64,000 bases of DNA from contig JBNKZD010000005.1 of NCBI GenBank assembly GCA_050301235.1, positions 5,041 through 69,040 on the forward strand. Direction: 5' to 3'. This document shows, one piece after another, positions 56,932 to 64,000 of the stretch. The notes beneath the pieces are model-generated. The model did no database searches and was not told where the DNA came from. It saw only the letters and a list, made by a program, of their open reading frames with translations. Made by a program: the position numbers and the translations under genes. The stretch's first letter is position 1; each line of letters starts with the position of its first letter. This DNA comes from JAFGIN01 sp050301235. Its GTDB lineage: Bacteria; Fibrobacterota; Chitinivibrionia; Chitinivibrionales; Chitinispirillaceae.

Positions 56932-57593
56932 GCTGCATACAAACGAAAGCTATTTCGAAAAGTTACGGACGTGGAAGAGCAAAACGTGTGGTCCTGAATG
57001 ACGTGTCACTTTCTATCGAGACCGGAGAATTTGTATCGATTACCGGACCATCCGGCTGTGGAAAATCAACACTACTATCCATTCTTGGATTGCTACAGAT
57101 CCCATCAGGTGGAGAGCTTTTTATTGATGGTATAGTATGTACATCCTTATCTGGTTCAGCAAGGGCGAAACTTCGTCGACATGTACTTGGTTTTGTTTTC
57201 CAGGATTTTGCCCTGTTGAGTAACTACACAGTTGAACAGAACATTCTTCTTCCTCTTGTGTATGACAGCATTTGTAAAAAGGAAGCTCAGATCAGATTAC
57301 ACGAAGTTGCTGAAATGCTTGGAATACCACACTTGTTACGACAAAACCCGACAGAAATTTCGGGGGGAGAAAAACAGAGGGTGGCGCTTGCCAGAACACT
57401 GATACGCGCTCCCCAAATTATTCTTGCCGATGAGCCAACCGGAAATCTTGATCCAGCAAATGCTGAATATGTTTGTTCCTGTTTTCGTGAAATAACAGGA
57501 ACAGCAGGGGTTACAGTTGTTGTGGTAACGCATGATCGTCAATTTGCCGCAAAAACAGACCGCACCGTCGAATTAAGTGTTCTAAGACCTTAA
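56928..57593 (+). CDS. ABC transporter ATPase (MacB/LolD type)
   Basis: The 221-residue ATPase has Walker A GPSGCGKST (40-48), the signature SGGEKQRVAL (145-154) and Walker B IILADEP (164-170). It is the last gene of the efflux operon, pairing with the FtsX-type permease. The tail overlaps the convergent TolB-like gene by 12 nt. Confidence 0.95.
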   Translation: MSCIQTKAISKSYGRGRAKRVVLNDVSLSIETGEFVSITGPSGCGKSTLLSILGLLQIPSGGELFIDGIVCTSLSGSARAKLRRHVLGFVFQDFALLSNYTVEQNILLPLVYDSICKKEAQIRLHEVAEMLGIPHLLRQNPTEISGGEKQRVALARTLIRAPQIILADEPTGNLDPANAEYVCSCFREITGTAGVTVVVVTHDRQFAAKTDRTVELSVLRP

Positions 57594-58580
57594 TTGATTC
57601 ACTGAATCCGGCCATACCCATTGAGGCCAGAAAACCGAATCTGCCGGAGTGACTTTTTTCATCGTTCCGGATTGACTGTCAATCAGAACCAGCCAATCTT
57701 TTGCATCGATAGTAGCAATACATGCAATCGTGTCTGTTGAAAAGGAAACTGCAGGTTCGCGGCATGTGCCCATAAAGAGCGAACGAACCTTACAATTGTA
57801 TATATCAAATGAGAAAAGCCCCTTTTTTCCATCCCAGCTTCCCGCAAAAATAGCCTGTGTATTACGCGAATTGAAAGTAATTTGCATGGAAGAGAGTTTC
57901 TGTGTCGGTGCAAGGAGTGTATCCCACAGGTGTGTACTGATATTATAGCTCAGTATTCCATCCCCTGAATTCGTTTTTACAATACATCCAATCCGCAAAG
58001 TACCTGGTTGCCATTTTGGAGTATATACGGCTGCATCAATTTTTGTACAGACTGCCACAGTGTTTTTTTCAATATTCCACAATCCCAATTGGGGTACATT
58101 GGAGACCGTTGAGTCAATAATAATAAATGTAATAAATTTACCATCAGAGCTCCATGACGGCTGTTGTACTGAACTCCATGGCTGTGGCATAGTTACAGCG
58201 TTTTGACATTGTAAATCAATTCGCATTATACCGAATACTCTGCCTTCAGTATAGTGTTGAAATATTCCTGCTATTTTTTTCCCACCGGAACATATATCCG
58301 CTGTCATGCAACGAATGGGCGAATTATAAAAATAGTTTCCGGGTTTACCCGTTTTTGTATTTATTGATCGATAACCATAGCCATTAAATTGTGTTGGAGA
58401 CATGATACTTAGCTTGCCAAAAGGAATTGGCTGTACAATCGAGTCGAAGGATACCTCCGGTGGGACCATCTCATACGTTATTTTGGCTGTTTTTTCCCAG
58501 GGAAACAGTATCAGAAATAACACAATTGTCGTGAGAATAGCTAAAGTATACCAGACAGATAGTTTTTTTATATTTTTCAT
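57582..58580 (-). CDS. TolB/PD40-like propeller with N-terminal membrane anchor
   Basis: The 332-residue protein has a TM segment at 9-27 and then repeated beta blades (QQPSWSSDGKFITFIIIDS, AVYTPKWQPGTLRIGCI, AISV-type strands, VFWPQWVWPD). This matches a six-bladed TolB-type propeller in the periplasm. It is convergent with the efflux operon; a functional link is not shown. Confidence 0.75.
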   Translation of the reverse strand: MKNIKKLSVWYTLAILTTIVLFLILFPWEKTAKITYEMVPPEVSFDSIVQPIPFGKLSIMSPTQFNGYGYRSINTKTGKPGNYFYNSPIRCMTADICSGGKKIAGIFQHYTEGRVFGIMRIDLQCQNAVTMPQPWSSVQQPSWSSDGKFITFIIIDSTVSNVPQLGLWNIEKNTVAVCTKIDAAVYTPKWQPGTLRIGCIVKTNSGDGILSYNISTHLWDTLLAPTQKLSSMQITFNSRNTQAIFAGSWDGKKGLFSFDIYNCKVRSLFMGTCREPAVSFSTDTIACIATIDAKDWLVLIDSQSGTMKKVTPADSVFWPQWVWPDSVNQLRS

Positions 58581-58721
58581 ATTCTCCAGTTTAAGCTAAT
58601 AGTGATCGGGTTCTGTATTTGTGTGCAAAATGAGAAATAATTGATTCGGATCTGGCCAGTTGCGACTGCCCTTGATCCGAACCAAAATCATCTGAATATA
58701 ATGTTGGTTGTTATTTTCAGT

Positions 58722-59318
58722 TTACCAGGCAATATTCGGAAAATCTGTTAACTGCCAATTAGCAACGGAAGGATTAGCCCAAATTACTTGGCCGTTGGAT
58801 ACATCTTGATACCCTTTGAATGTCCAGGGGCCCTCAACTCTGATATCGCCAAAGGGGTTGATGTTTGGACAATTAACTCTCGCCTGAGGCCGTAAATTAA
58901 CGTATTGCTGCTTATCACGTGCATTAACAGGAATATACCACAAATCAGCATATATATATGGTTGCTGCGTATATGCTACCCAATCAATTACACCACCGGG
59001 ACGAGTATGTTTAACAAAACCCAAACCATTGTTGTAATCGAAATCACCATCAATGTCTTTCATGAAACCCTGGACAGTAATCGTCTTACCGGTATATTTA
59101 ACCCCGGTTGCCCAGAGTAACCCTTTTACGTCTCTTCTGTATAGTGTTACTTTTACTTCATAGTAACCGTTCAGTGCAAGAACTCCGCCACCGGGAACAT
59201 CATACTTTATTGTAGGATTACTGGCCATTTTATCATTTATTACTCCGGTTTGTGCAAAACTCCCGCCAAGTATCCCCGAAAAAGCGATAAGTGCGGTAAA
59301 AATAAAACATTTGTTCAT
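58722..59318 (-). CDS. Small secreted beta-rich protein, unknown
   Basis: The 198-residue protein has a signal peptide (residues 1-22, ending GGSFAQ). The mature part is beta-rich with many aromatics (EVKVTLYRRDVKGLLWATGV) and no recognised family. It ends at NIAW with no anchor. A repeat resembling IS ends lies about 270 nt upstream of its start. Confidence 0.65.
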   Translation of the reverse strand: MNKCFIFTALIAFSGILGGSFAQTGVINDKMASNPTIKYDVPGGGVLALNGYYEVKVTLYRRDVKGLLWATGVKYTGKTITVQGFMKDIDGDFDYNNGLGFVKHTRPGGVIDWVAYTQQPYIYADLWYIPVNARDKQQYVNLRPQARVNCPNINPFGDIRVEGPWTFKGYQDVSNGQVIWANPSVANWQLTDFPNIAW

Positions 59319-59587
59319 TCAAGAACTCCTTTTTGAAAATGTGATAAGTAATTAAAACATCAAATCATTGATCAACGATTTATTTATTACAGGTACTCTA
59401 TAATCTTTCATAAGACAGCATTCATATCTAATCATAAATAAATCGGTAATGTTGCCTTTTTTTGACTGATTCTCCATATTAAGGTTACATTGTTTACATG
59501 GGCCCACTTGAAAAACTGACAATTTAACATTTGATTCTCAGCTTTAAATGTGACTATATTAAATTTAAATAATGGTAATGTAAAGTT

Positions 59588-59720
59588 CAGAAAAACATGT
59601 CCGCTACGCAAGGGGACAAAAATAAATATGCAAAAATCAAAACCAGTATGCCAATAAAGGAGACACAATTTATGAACACAAGTACCATATGTGTTTTGTC
59701 CCAAATACCGGACATAGAAT
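59588..59720. mobile_element. Probable MITE related to the 51-kb IS
   Basis: The left end (59588-59622, CAGAAAAACATGTCCGCTAC then GCAAGGGGACAAAAATA) is nearly identical to the IS left end. A degraded mirrored end lies at 59693-59720 (GTTTTGTCCC then ACCGGACATAG). About 130 nt, no coding capacity. Confidence 0.55.
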
Positions 59721-59881
59721 ACTGAATGGATAGATTGCAGACTATATGGAGAATGGATTCGAAAATACATACAATGGCAAGAGAAACTAAAGGTGGATGC
59801 AGCACAGCTCGACTTTCAATTATAAGATGAATCATTAACTAATAAGAAACAACACATCTTTCAGGTATTAATAAAATCTAT

Positions 59882-59902
59882 GCTACCGCAACGGGCGGTA
59901 GC
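59882..59902 (-). terminator. Terminator of the tectonin-like lipoprotein gene
   Basis: A perfect 8-bp stem GCTACCGC/GCGGTAGC with an AACGG loop, 46 nt past the stop, is followed on the minus strand by ATAGATTTTATT. Confidence 0.65.
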
Positions 59903-59947
59903 AATTTGATTATATCCGCATTTTCTCTGAAAATCAAATGAGGATTT

Positions 59948-60871
59948 TTACAATCTGTTATTTAATTTTACGATTACCATATCATTATATCTGACACCAA
60001 TAATCATCGGAAGTGAATATGGATTCGTATAATTTTGTGGTTTACAGCTTATTGCCGAGCATTCAACAGCGCCTGGTTCATTACACACCTCCCATTTCCA
60101 TTTGCGAGATCCATCGCCTTGCAATGCATAGCGATATTCATATACTTGACGGTCTTGCCCGATAATACAAACGCCATAGGTTGTATTGAGAATTGAAGGA
60201 TCAGTCCGTAAATCCTGATGACCTGCAGTGATATCGGTACCATTTCCCCCGGGAATCGGAACTCCCCAACTTGCCCATGTGTTATTTGCAGACTTAATAT
60301 AGACTGCTCCGATAGCATTCGTAATTGCTGGTCGACCGTCGTCAAGAACATCAATAAATTGCCCCCCGCCGTTTGATAGCTTCCATGAACCATTTAAAAG
60401 TTTGTATATTTTGTAATCATTGGTACCTGAAACTTTTTGTTTCCCGATTATCCAGACACTTCCGTCTCCCCCGACGCCGATATCCTTTGCACTGCCTCCT
60501 CTATTATACCAATAACTTTCTGAAATTGCTGATCCTTGACGTTGATATACTGTTCCTGCAGCATTAACCAGCCAAGGAATACCATTTGCATCGACATCAA
60601 TCCTGACCCCACCTCCTCCAACTTCGATCCAGACATTGTTCTCAAGCTTGTAAATTTTATGATCACCTGACGAATAGGCGATTTCTTTCCCAATACACCA
60701 TACCGTTCCATCTAATCCGACTCCAACATCAGAGGCATGCATTATTGGCAAGGAAGAGGCGGCAGTAGTTTTTGTGACTTGATTACTTCCAACTTCCATT
60801 GGATTATTGGGATTGCATCCGAAAAATGCCGCGCATAATCCCATACTAACTACAATTAATTTACCATTCAT
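59948..60871 (-). CDS. Tectonin-like propeller lipoprotein
   Basis: ATG 60871 follows AAGGAAGG. The 307-residue product has a lipobox (LCAAFFGC). Repeated tectonin-type blades follow: DVGVGLDGTVWCIGKE, IDVDANGIPWLVNAAG, DIGVGGDGSVWIIGKQ, FIDVLDDGRPAITNAIG. Tectonin propellers bind glycans or lipopolysaccharide. It is probably a surface lectin. It lies just downstream of the astacin-like gene on the same strand (80 nt). Confidence 0.82.
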   Translation of the reverse strand: MNGKLIVVSMGLCAAFFGCNPNNPMEVGSNQVTKTTAASSLPIMHASDVGVGLDGTVWCIGKEIAYSSGDHKIYKLENNVWIEVGGGGVRIDVDANGIPWLVNAAGTVYQRQGSAISESYWYNRGGSAKDIGVGGDGSVWIIGKQKVSGTNDYKIYKLLNGSWKLSNGGGQFIDVLDDGRPAITNAIGAVYIKSANNTWASWGVPIPGGNGTDITAGHQDLRTDPSILNTTYGVCIIGQDRQVYEYRYALQGDGSRKWKWEVCNEPGAVECSAISCKPQNYTNPYSLPMIIGVRYNDMVIVKLNNRL

Positions 60872-60951
60872 AATACCTTCCTTCATTGTAAAAATGTGTT
60901 AACTGAAATGCTGTTTTGGTGCTGACATTGCTTTATTTATAAATTAAAAAA

Positions 60952-62451
60952 TCAGGTACCTATACGTCCCTCGCGCATACCACAAGTAAGCCAATGAATA
61001 GTCGCGGCGGAATAATTAGTTGCTCCAAAGGTGTTTCGGAGATCAACATATCGTTTCAGATAATTTTTAACATTGAATGTTGGTGATGCGATTCGTCCTT
61101 CACCCATTCCGCATGCTCTGAAATGAATCAGAGCTGCCTGGTTGCTAAACCCTTTTACATCTGGGTTCATCTGACGGTAATAGGTAACATCAAATACTGG
61201 TGAACTTTTTCTTCCATCATTAAGTCCGCATTCTGCAAAATGGCGGGCTGCATCACCATAATTAGTTGCTCCATAATGTTCACGTAGATCACTATTGGCA
61301 GAGAGATAGTAACTCGGACTGAAACAGACGGAATAAAAACGATCTTCAACTATTCCCCAGGTATTAAAATGTTCTGTAGCCTTGATCACATCCATTTTAA
61401 GGTCCGGGTTAAGAAAAAGATATTCCTGCGGATGAAATACTGGCGATCCGCATCGCCCCTCCTTTATACCATACGCGCGATAATGTTTTGCAGCCGCCGC
61501 ATAATTATCCCCATAAACATCATGCACGTCACTATTATATTCAAGGTAGAAAGCTGGTGAGATGGCATGGGTTGAAGGGTAAAGAAATCGTACACCTTCG
61601 ATGTCTAAATCTGTTAGAGTTTGTGAAGGAGTGATTGTGATGCCGGATTTTGCAATGAGTTTTCCACCGTAACGTGTATTACCTACCCATAATACAACAG
61701 CATCAGGATCACCAGCATAATGCATTACGGAGCTAAGATCGTATGGACCGTATGGTGTACCCATAATACTCATGTTTTCATACTCATCTTTCAGGTTTCC
61801 TGTAATAATAATATTACTATCCCTGTCACTCCTTTGGTGCTCATGAAGCAGACCAATTGCGTGTCCCATTTCATGGGTGGCAGTGCCAACGTCAAAATAT
61901 GACTTTAATGTAATTGGTTGGCGTCCCCCGAGTTTTCCGACAGTTGATATATTCTCAGTACTAGTAACAAAATCAATATAATCCGGATGCGCCGGACTGT
62001 ATCTTGGGATGAATTTGATACCAGTATGACTATTCCAGTCTGCAATAGCGCTATTAATTTTAGCTTTACTGCTATTATCATTTATCGAAATGACATATGG
62101 CACAATTCCGTTTGGCCAGCGCATATCCCACTCGTATACCCCCAAAAAAGTATTACTGCTTTTTTTTGAAAGGGTACTTTCTGCAGATTGTAATCCATCA
62201 ACAACTTCACTTGGTACCAGCATGTCACCTTCAACAAGTACATAACCATCTCTGATTTTAATTGCAATTTCGCTATTATCAGAAACAATAGGATCTTCAA
62301 CCATTTCATTATTTGAAAATGGATTATCTAAACCATTATTGGAACATCCCGTTAATATAAATGTGCCAGTCGTAAATATTATTTCCAATATTTTCCGATT
62401 TTTTTTAATCATCATTGCACTCCTGCTTTTACTCAATTTTTTAAATATCAT
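60952..62451 (-). CDS. Astacin-like zinc metalloprotease lipoprotein with five C-terminal repeats
   Basis: The 499-residue protein has a lipobox (FILTGC, Cys36). The start may be ATG 62451 or 62415; both have purine-rich sites. Its protease domain (about 105-290) has the extended astacin zinc motif HEMGHAIGLLHEHQRSDRD (His193, His197, His203, Glu194) and the Met-turn SVMHY (Met243). An acidic propeptide-like stretch precedes it. Residues 295-499 hold five repeats of about 40 residues with a YYL-x2-NPDL...H-x5-G-x2-EGR pattern. Such repeats are a surface-binding module in other bacteria. It is a likely lipid-anchored secreted endopeptidase. Confidence 0.9.
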   Translation of the reverse strand: MIFKKLSKSRSAMMIKKNRKILEIIFTTGTFILTGCSNNGLDNPFSNNEMVEDPIVSDNSEIAIKIRDGYVLVEGDMLVPSEVVDGLQSAESTLSKKSSNTFLGVYEWDMRWPNGIVPYVISINDNSSKAKINSAIADWNSHTGIKFIPRYSPAHPDYIDFVTSTENISTVGKLGGRQPITLKSYFDVGTATHEMGHAIGLLHEHQRSDRDSNIIITGNLKDEYENMSIMGTPYGPYDLSSVMHYAGDPDAVVLWVGNTRYGGKLIAKSGITITPSQTLTDLDIEGVRFLYPSTHAISPAFYLEYNSDVHDVYGDNYAAAAKHYRAYGIKEGRCGSPVFHPQEYLFLNPDLKMDVIKATEHFNTWGIVEDRFYSVCFSPSYYLSANSDLREHYGATNYGDAARHFAECGLNDGRKSSPVFDVTYYRQMNPDVKGFSNQAALIHFRACGMGEGRIASPTFNVKNYLKRYVDLRNTFGATNYSAATIHWLTCGMREGRIGT

Positions 62452-62681
62452 TTTGACCTTTCCTTTTTTAAGAAATTAACATGTTTTCGACATTGAACTA
62501 TACCAAATAGAATCGTGTTACAATAATATCACCAGATAAGAGGTCGTGCCAAATCAACTTAACCATAACTTTTTGTCTAACAGGTTGGATTCCGATACTG
62601 CGATCCTGAGCACAATACATTTTCTTGCCCAAGGGACTTTACACTATTGCAAGGCATTTTGACATATTATAAAAGGTACAA

Positions 62682-62699
62682 CCAAACCCAATGGTTTGG
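62682..62699 (-). terminator. Possible terminator of the matrixin-like gene
   Basis: Stem CCAAACC/GGTTTGG with a CAAT loop, 33 nt past the stop of the minus-strand gene, with a weak T-rich tail on the minus strand. Confidence 0.45.
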
Positions 62700-62731
62700 C
62701 ATGTCTTTCGTTTTTTAATTAACATAATTTA

Positions 62732-63691
62732 CTAAAAGTGGATTAATCTCCAGTAATTTTGCCAATTGGAACGATCTAGTAGATGAGTAGTATGCCAATC
62801 CGGGATAGGATATAAATTTCCAAAATATTGTGGATAGGCGGGATTTACAAATTGGGCATAAATAGTGTACTGTGGAGAATATCTTGTCCCATAAATAGAT
62901 CGTATTCCGTTAATGTCATCGTTATCTAAAAAAACAGGAGGACGAGAGAGAACTGCTTTCATCAGTGGTTCTTGATCTCCATATGATTCTTGATGACCAA
63001 GACCAAGACTATGTCCGATTTCATGCATTAAAACGGAACACAAATAATTTCCGTTAAATGAACTCCAGTCAAAAGACATCAAATCATTTCTTTCGGCAAT
63101 TTCAATACGTGAACTTGTAGCCCAGAAATCACCATTCCCCTCAAAAAAACCACCCGTGGTTGTCTGCGCCGCAACACTACCATATAAATGAGGAACAAAA
63201 TAAATTTTTATATGAGGGTTATCAGAACTAAAATCCATATTTTGATTACAGACGGTTACCCATGCTCCCATAGCCATTACCCCTTCCAAAAAGACATCTT
63301 GTGGAAGTATATCCGGTGTACTGTTCATAAATGCCAATTTAATGGGGGAAGGATTACCTCGCCATCCTTTAAACTTTCCTTTTTCCAGAATGACATACTG
63401 CCTTTTAGCTAATGGTGCTGTCGTATCTCCATCATCGATTACATACCTGTTATTACATGCCATTTCAAAGTTGGTTACAGAATCTGGTGTGGGAATAGTT
63501 TTTATAATTTTGTTAAGTTCATCATTGGAGAGTGTTTTGCACCTGTCTATATTCATGGCAGCTCTTACAGAATCTAATACACTAAGTGTTCGGCTGCCTT
63601 CCTGATCGTTACTATCCGCATTAGGCATTTTCTGTGAGCAGCCCCATATGGTTAACAAAACATAACAAATCATAACCCGTAAGATTATCAT
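62732..63691 (-). CDS. Matrixin-like (M10/M57) zinc metalloprotease lipoprotein
   Basis: ATG 63691 is preferred, with GGAAAGG 6 nt upstream. The 319-residue product has a lipobox (LTIWGC, Cys18). The catalytic domain has the zinc motif HEIGHSLGLGHQ (His223, His227, His233) and a downstream Met in PLMKAV. A propeptide-like segment with a lone Cys (CNNRY) precedes the catalytic domain and could act as a cysteine switch; that is inference. It lies about 280 nt upstream of the astacin-like gene on the same strand. Confidence 0.88.
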   Translation of the reverse strand: MIILRVMICYVLLTIWGCSQKMPNADSNDQEGSRTLSVLDSVRAAMNIDRCKTLSNDELNKIIKTIPTPDSVTNFEMACNNRYVIDDGDTTAPLAKRQYVILEKGKFKGWRGNPSPIKLAFMNSTPDILPQDVFLEGVMAMGAWVTVCNQNMDFSSDNPHIKIYFVPHLYGSVAAQTTTGGFFEGNGDFWATSSRIEIAERNDLMSFDWSSFNGNYLCSVLMHEIGHSLGLGHQESYGDQEPLMKAVLSRPPVFLDNDDINGIRSIYGTRYSPQYTIYAQFVNPAYPQYFGNLYPIPDWHTTHLLDRSNWQNYWRLIHF

Positions 63692-63830
63692 ATTCATCCT
63701 TTCCAACAAAAAAAGCACCCATTAAAAATATTAGACAATTATTGCCCATGCTTAAGAACAAGTGCATATATCATGTTGTAACTATATTTATCGCGACAAT
63801 ATGTAATTTAAATAATTGCAATGTAAAGTT

Positions 63831-63962
63831 CAGAAAAACATGTCCGCTATGTAAGGGGACAAAAATAGAGGTGTCATTATGCTTTCATAGAATCTATATT
63901 ACATTTGTCTCGACTTTAGAATAAAGTGTTTTTGTCCCCTTGAGAGGTGGACACTTTTTTTG
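63831..63962. mobile_element. MITE sharing both ends with the 51-kb IS
   Basis: The left end 63831-63866 (CAGAAAAACATGTCCGCTAT then GTAAGGGGACAAAAATA) is nearly identical to the IS left end. The right end 63927-63962 (GTTTTTGTCCCCTTGAGAGG then TGGACACTTTTTTTGG) is its inverted match. Only about 60 nt lie between, with no coding capacity. It lies about 140 nt upstream of the matrixin-like gene. Confidence 0.75.
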
Positions 63963-64000
63963 GTTTTTATTGATAGTGCATGTTATTTTTTCAATACAAT

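Larger units (their letters stand above)
59319..59947. other. Intergenic region with IS-like repeat and terminator
   Basis: It holds the short element at 59588-59720 and the terminator at 59882-59902. A minus-strand ORF at 59432-59770 is made of the repeat, and no gene was supported. Confidence 0.6.

Noticed and set aside
59432..59770. Minus-strand 112-residue ORF
   Set aside because: It is the translation of the MITE end (FVPLRSGHVFLNF), repeated also near 51 kb and 63.9 kb, not a gene.

Overview
The window is a low-to-medium GC chromosomal segment of a Gram-negative bacterium that secretes many proteins. The best guess is the Fibrobacterota (Chitinispirillia/Chitinivibrionia type). The reasons are the many lipoproteins and large Ig/beta-helix surface proteins, the Por/T9SS-like C-terminal tails on a glycosidase, an esterase and a beta-propeller, the calcium-loop repeats (DxNxDG) in a huge surface protein, and the mix of TolC, MacB-type and exopolysaccharide genes. 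No rRNA, tRNA or CRISPR array was seen. The taxonomic placement is inference.

Layout. 0.4-4.4 kb: a 1151-residue fusion (zinc phospholipase-C-like domain, OmpA domain with a peptidoglycan-binding insertion, C-terminal amidase), overlapping by 4 nt a secreted SH3/COG3650 protein. 4.7-7.4 kb: a GH31 glycosidase. 7.6-8.3 kb: a decayed carbamoyltransferase with its small DUF5989-like partner. 8.3-16 kb: a c-haem-motif/PD40/TPR lipoprotein, a TPR protein and a 1597-residue surface protein. 16.6-18.8 kb: rubrerythrin, an FKBP isomerase and a rhomboid protease. 19.2-27.9 kb: an exopolysaccharide block (mutarotase-like protein, O-antigen ligase/polymerase, two GT4 glycosyltransferases) facing a GDP-fucose operon (fcl-fkp). 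29.3-33.1 kb: an operon of ECF sigma factor, anti-sigma/DUF4384 protein, secreted caspase-like protein and lipoprotein. 33.6-41.6 kb: a GT1 glycosyltransferase, a membrane-anchored hypothetical, a CE6-like esterase and a 1295-residue Ig/InlB-repeat lipoprotein. 41.7-43.5 kb: DUF493, a 29-residue basic COX24-like peptide, a zinc-ribbon protein and a GIY-YIG nuclease. 43.5-47 kb: an HNH nuclease pseudogene and a BNR propeller gene between two copies of the HNH 5' end. 47-49 kb: a barrel-like lipoprotein and an alpha/beta hydrolase. 49-53 kb: decayed genes, a propeller lipoprotein and a dead insertion sequence. 53.1-58.6 kb: a TolC / adaptor / permease / ATPase efflux operon and a TolB-like protein. 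58.7-63.7 kb: secreted proteins including a tectonin-like lipoprotein and two lipoprotein zinc metalloproteases (astacin-like and matrixin-like).

Common themes are cell-surface and secretion biology (polysaccharide synthesis, glycan degradation, peptidoglycan amidase, proteases) and heavy erosion by small mobile elements. A decayed 1.9-kb insertion sequence shares its inverted-repeat ends with at least one and probably two short non-autonomous copies. Several other palindromic repeats recur between genes.

The two loci that look most like undescribed systems are the sigma/anti-sigma/caspase/lipoprotein operon and the phospholipase-OmpA-amidase fusion with its coupled SH3 protein. Functions are assigned by reading motifs; no database search was possible.
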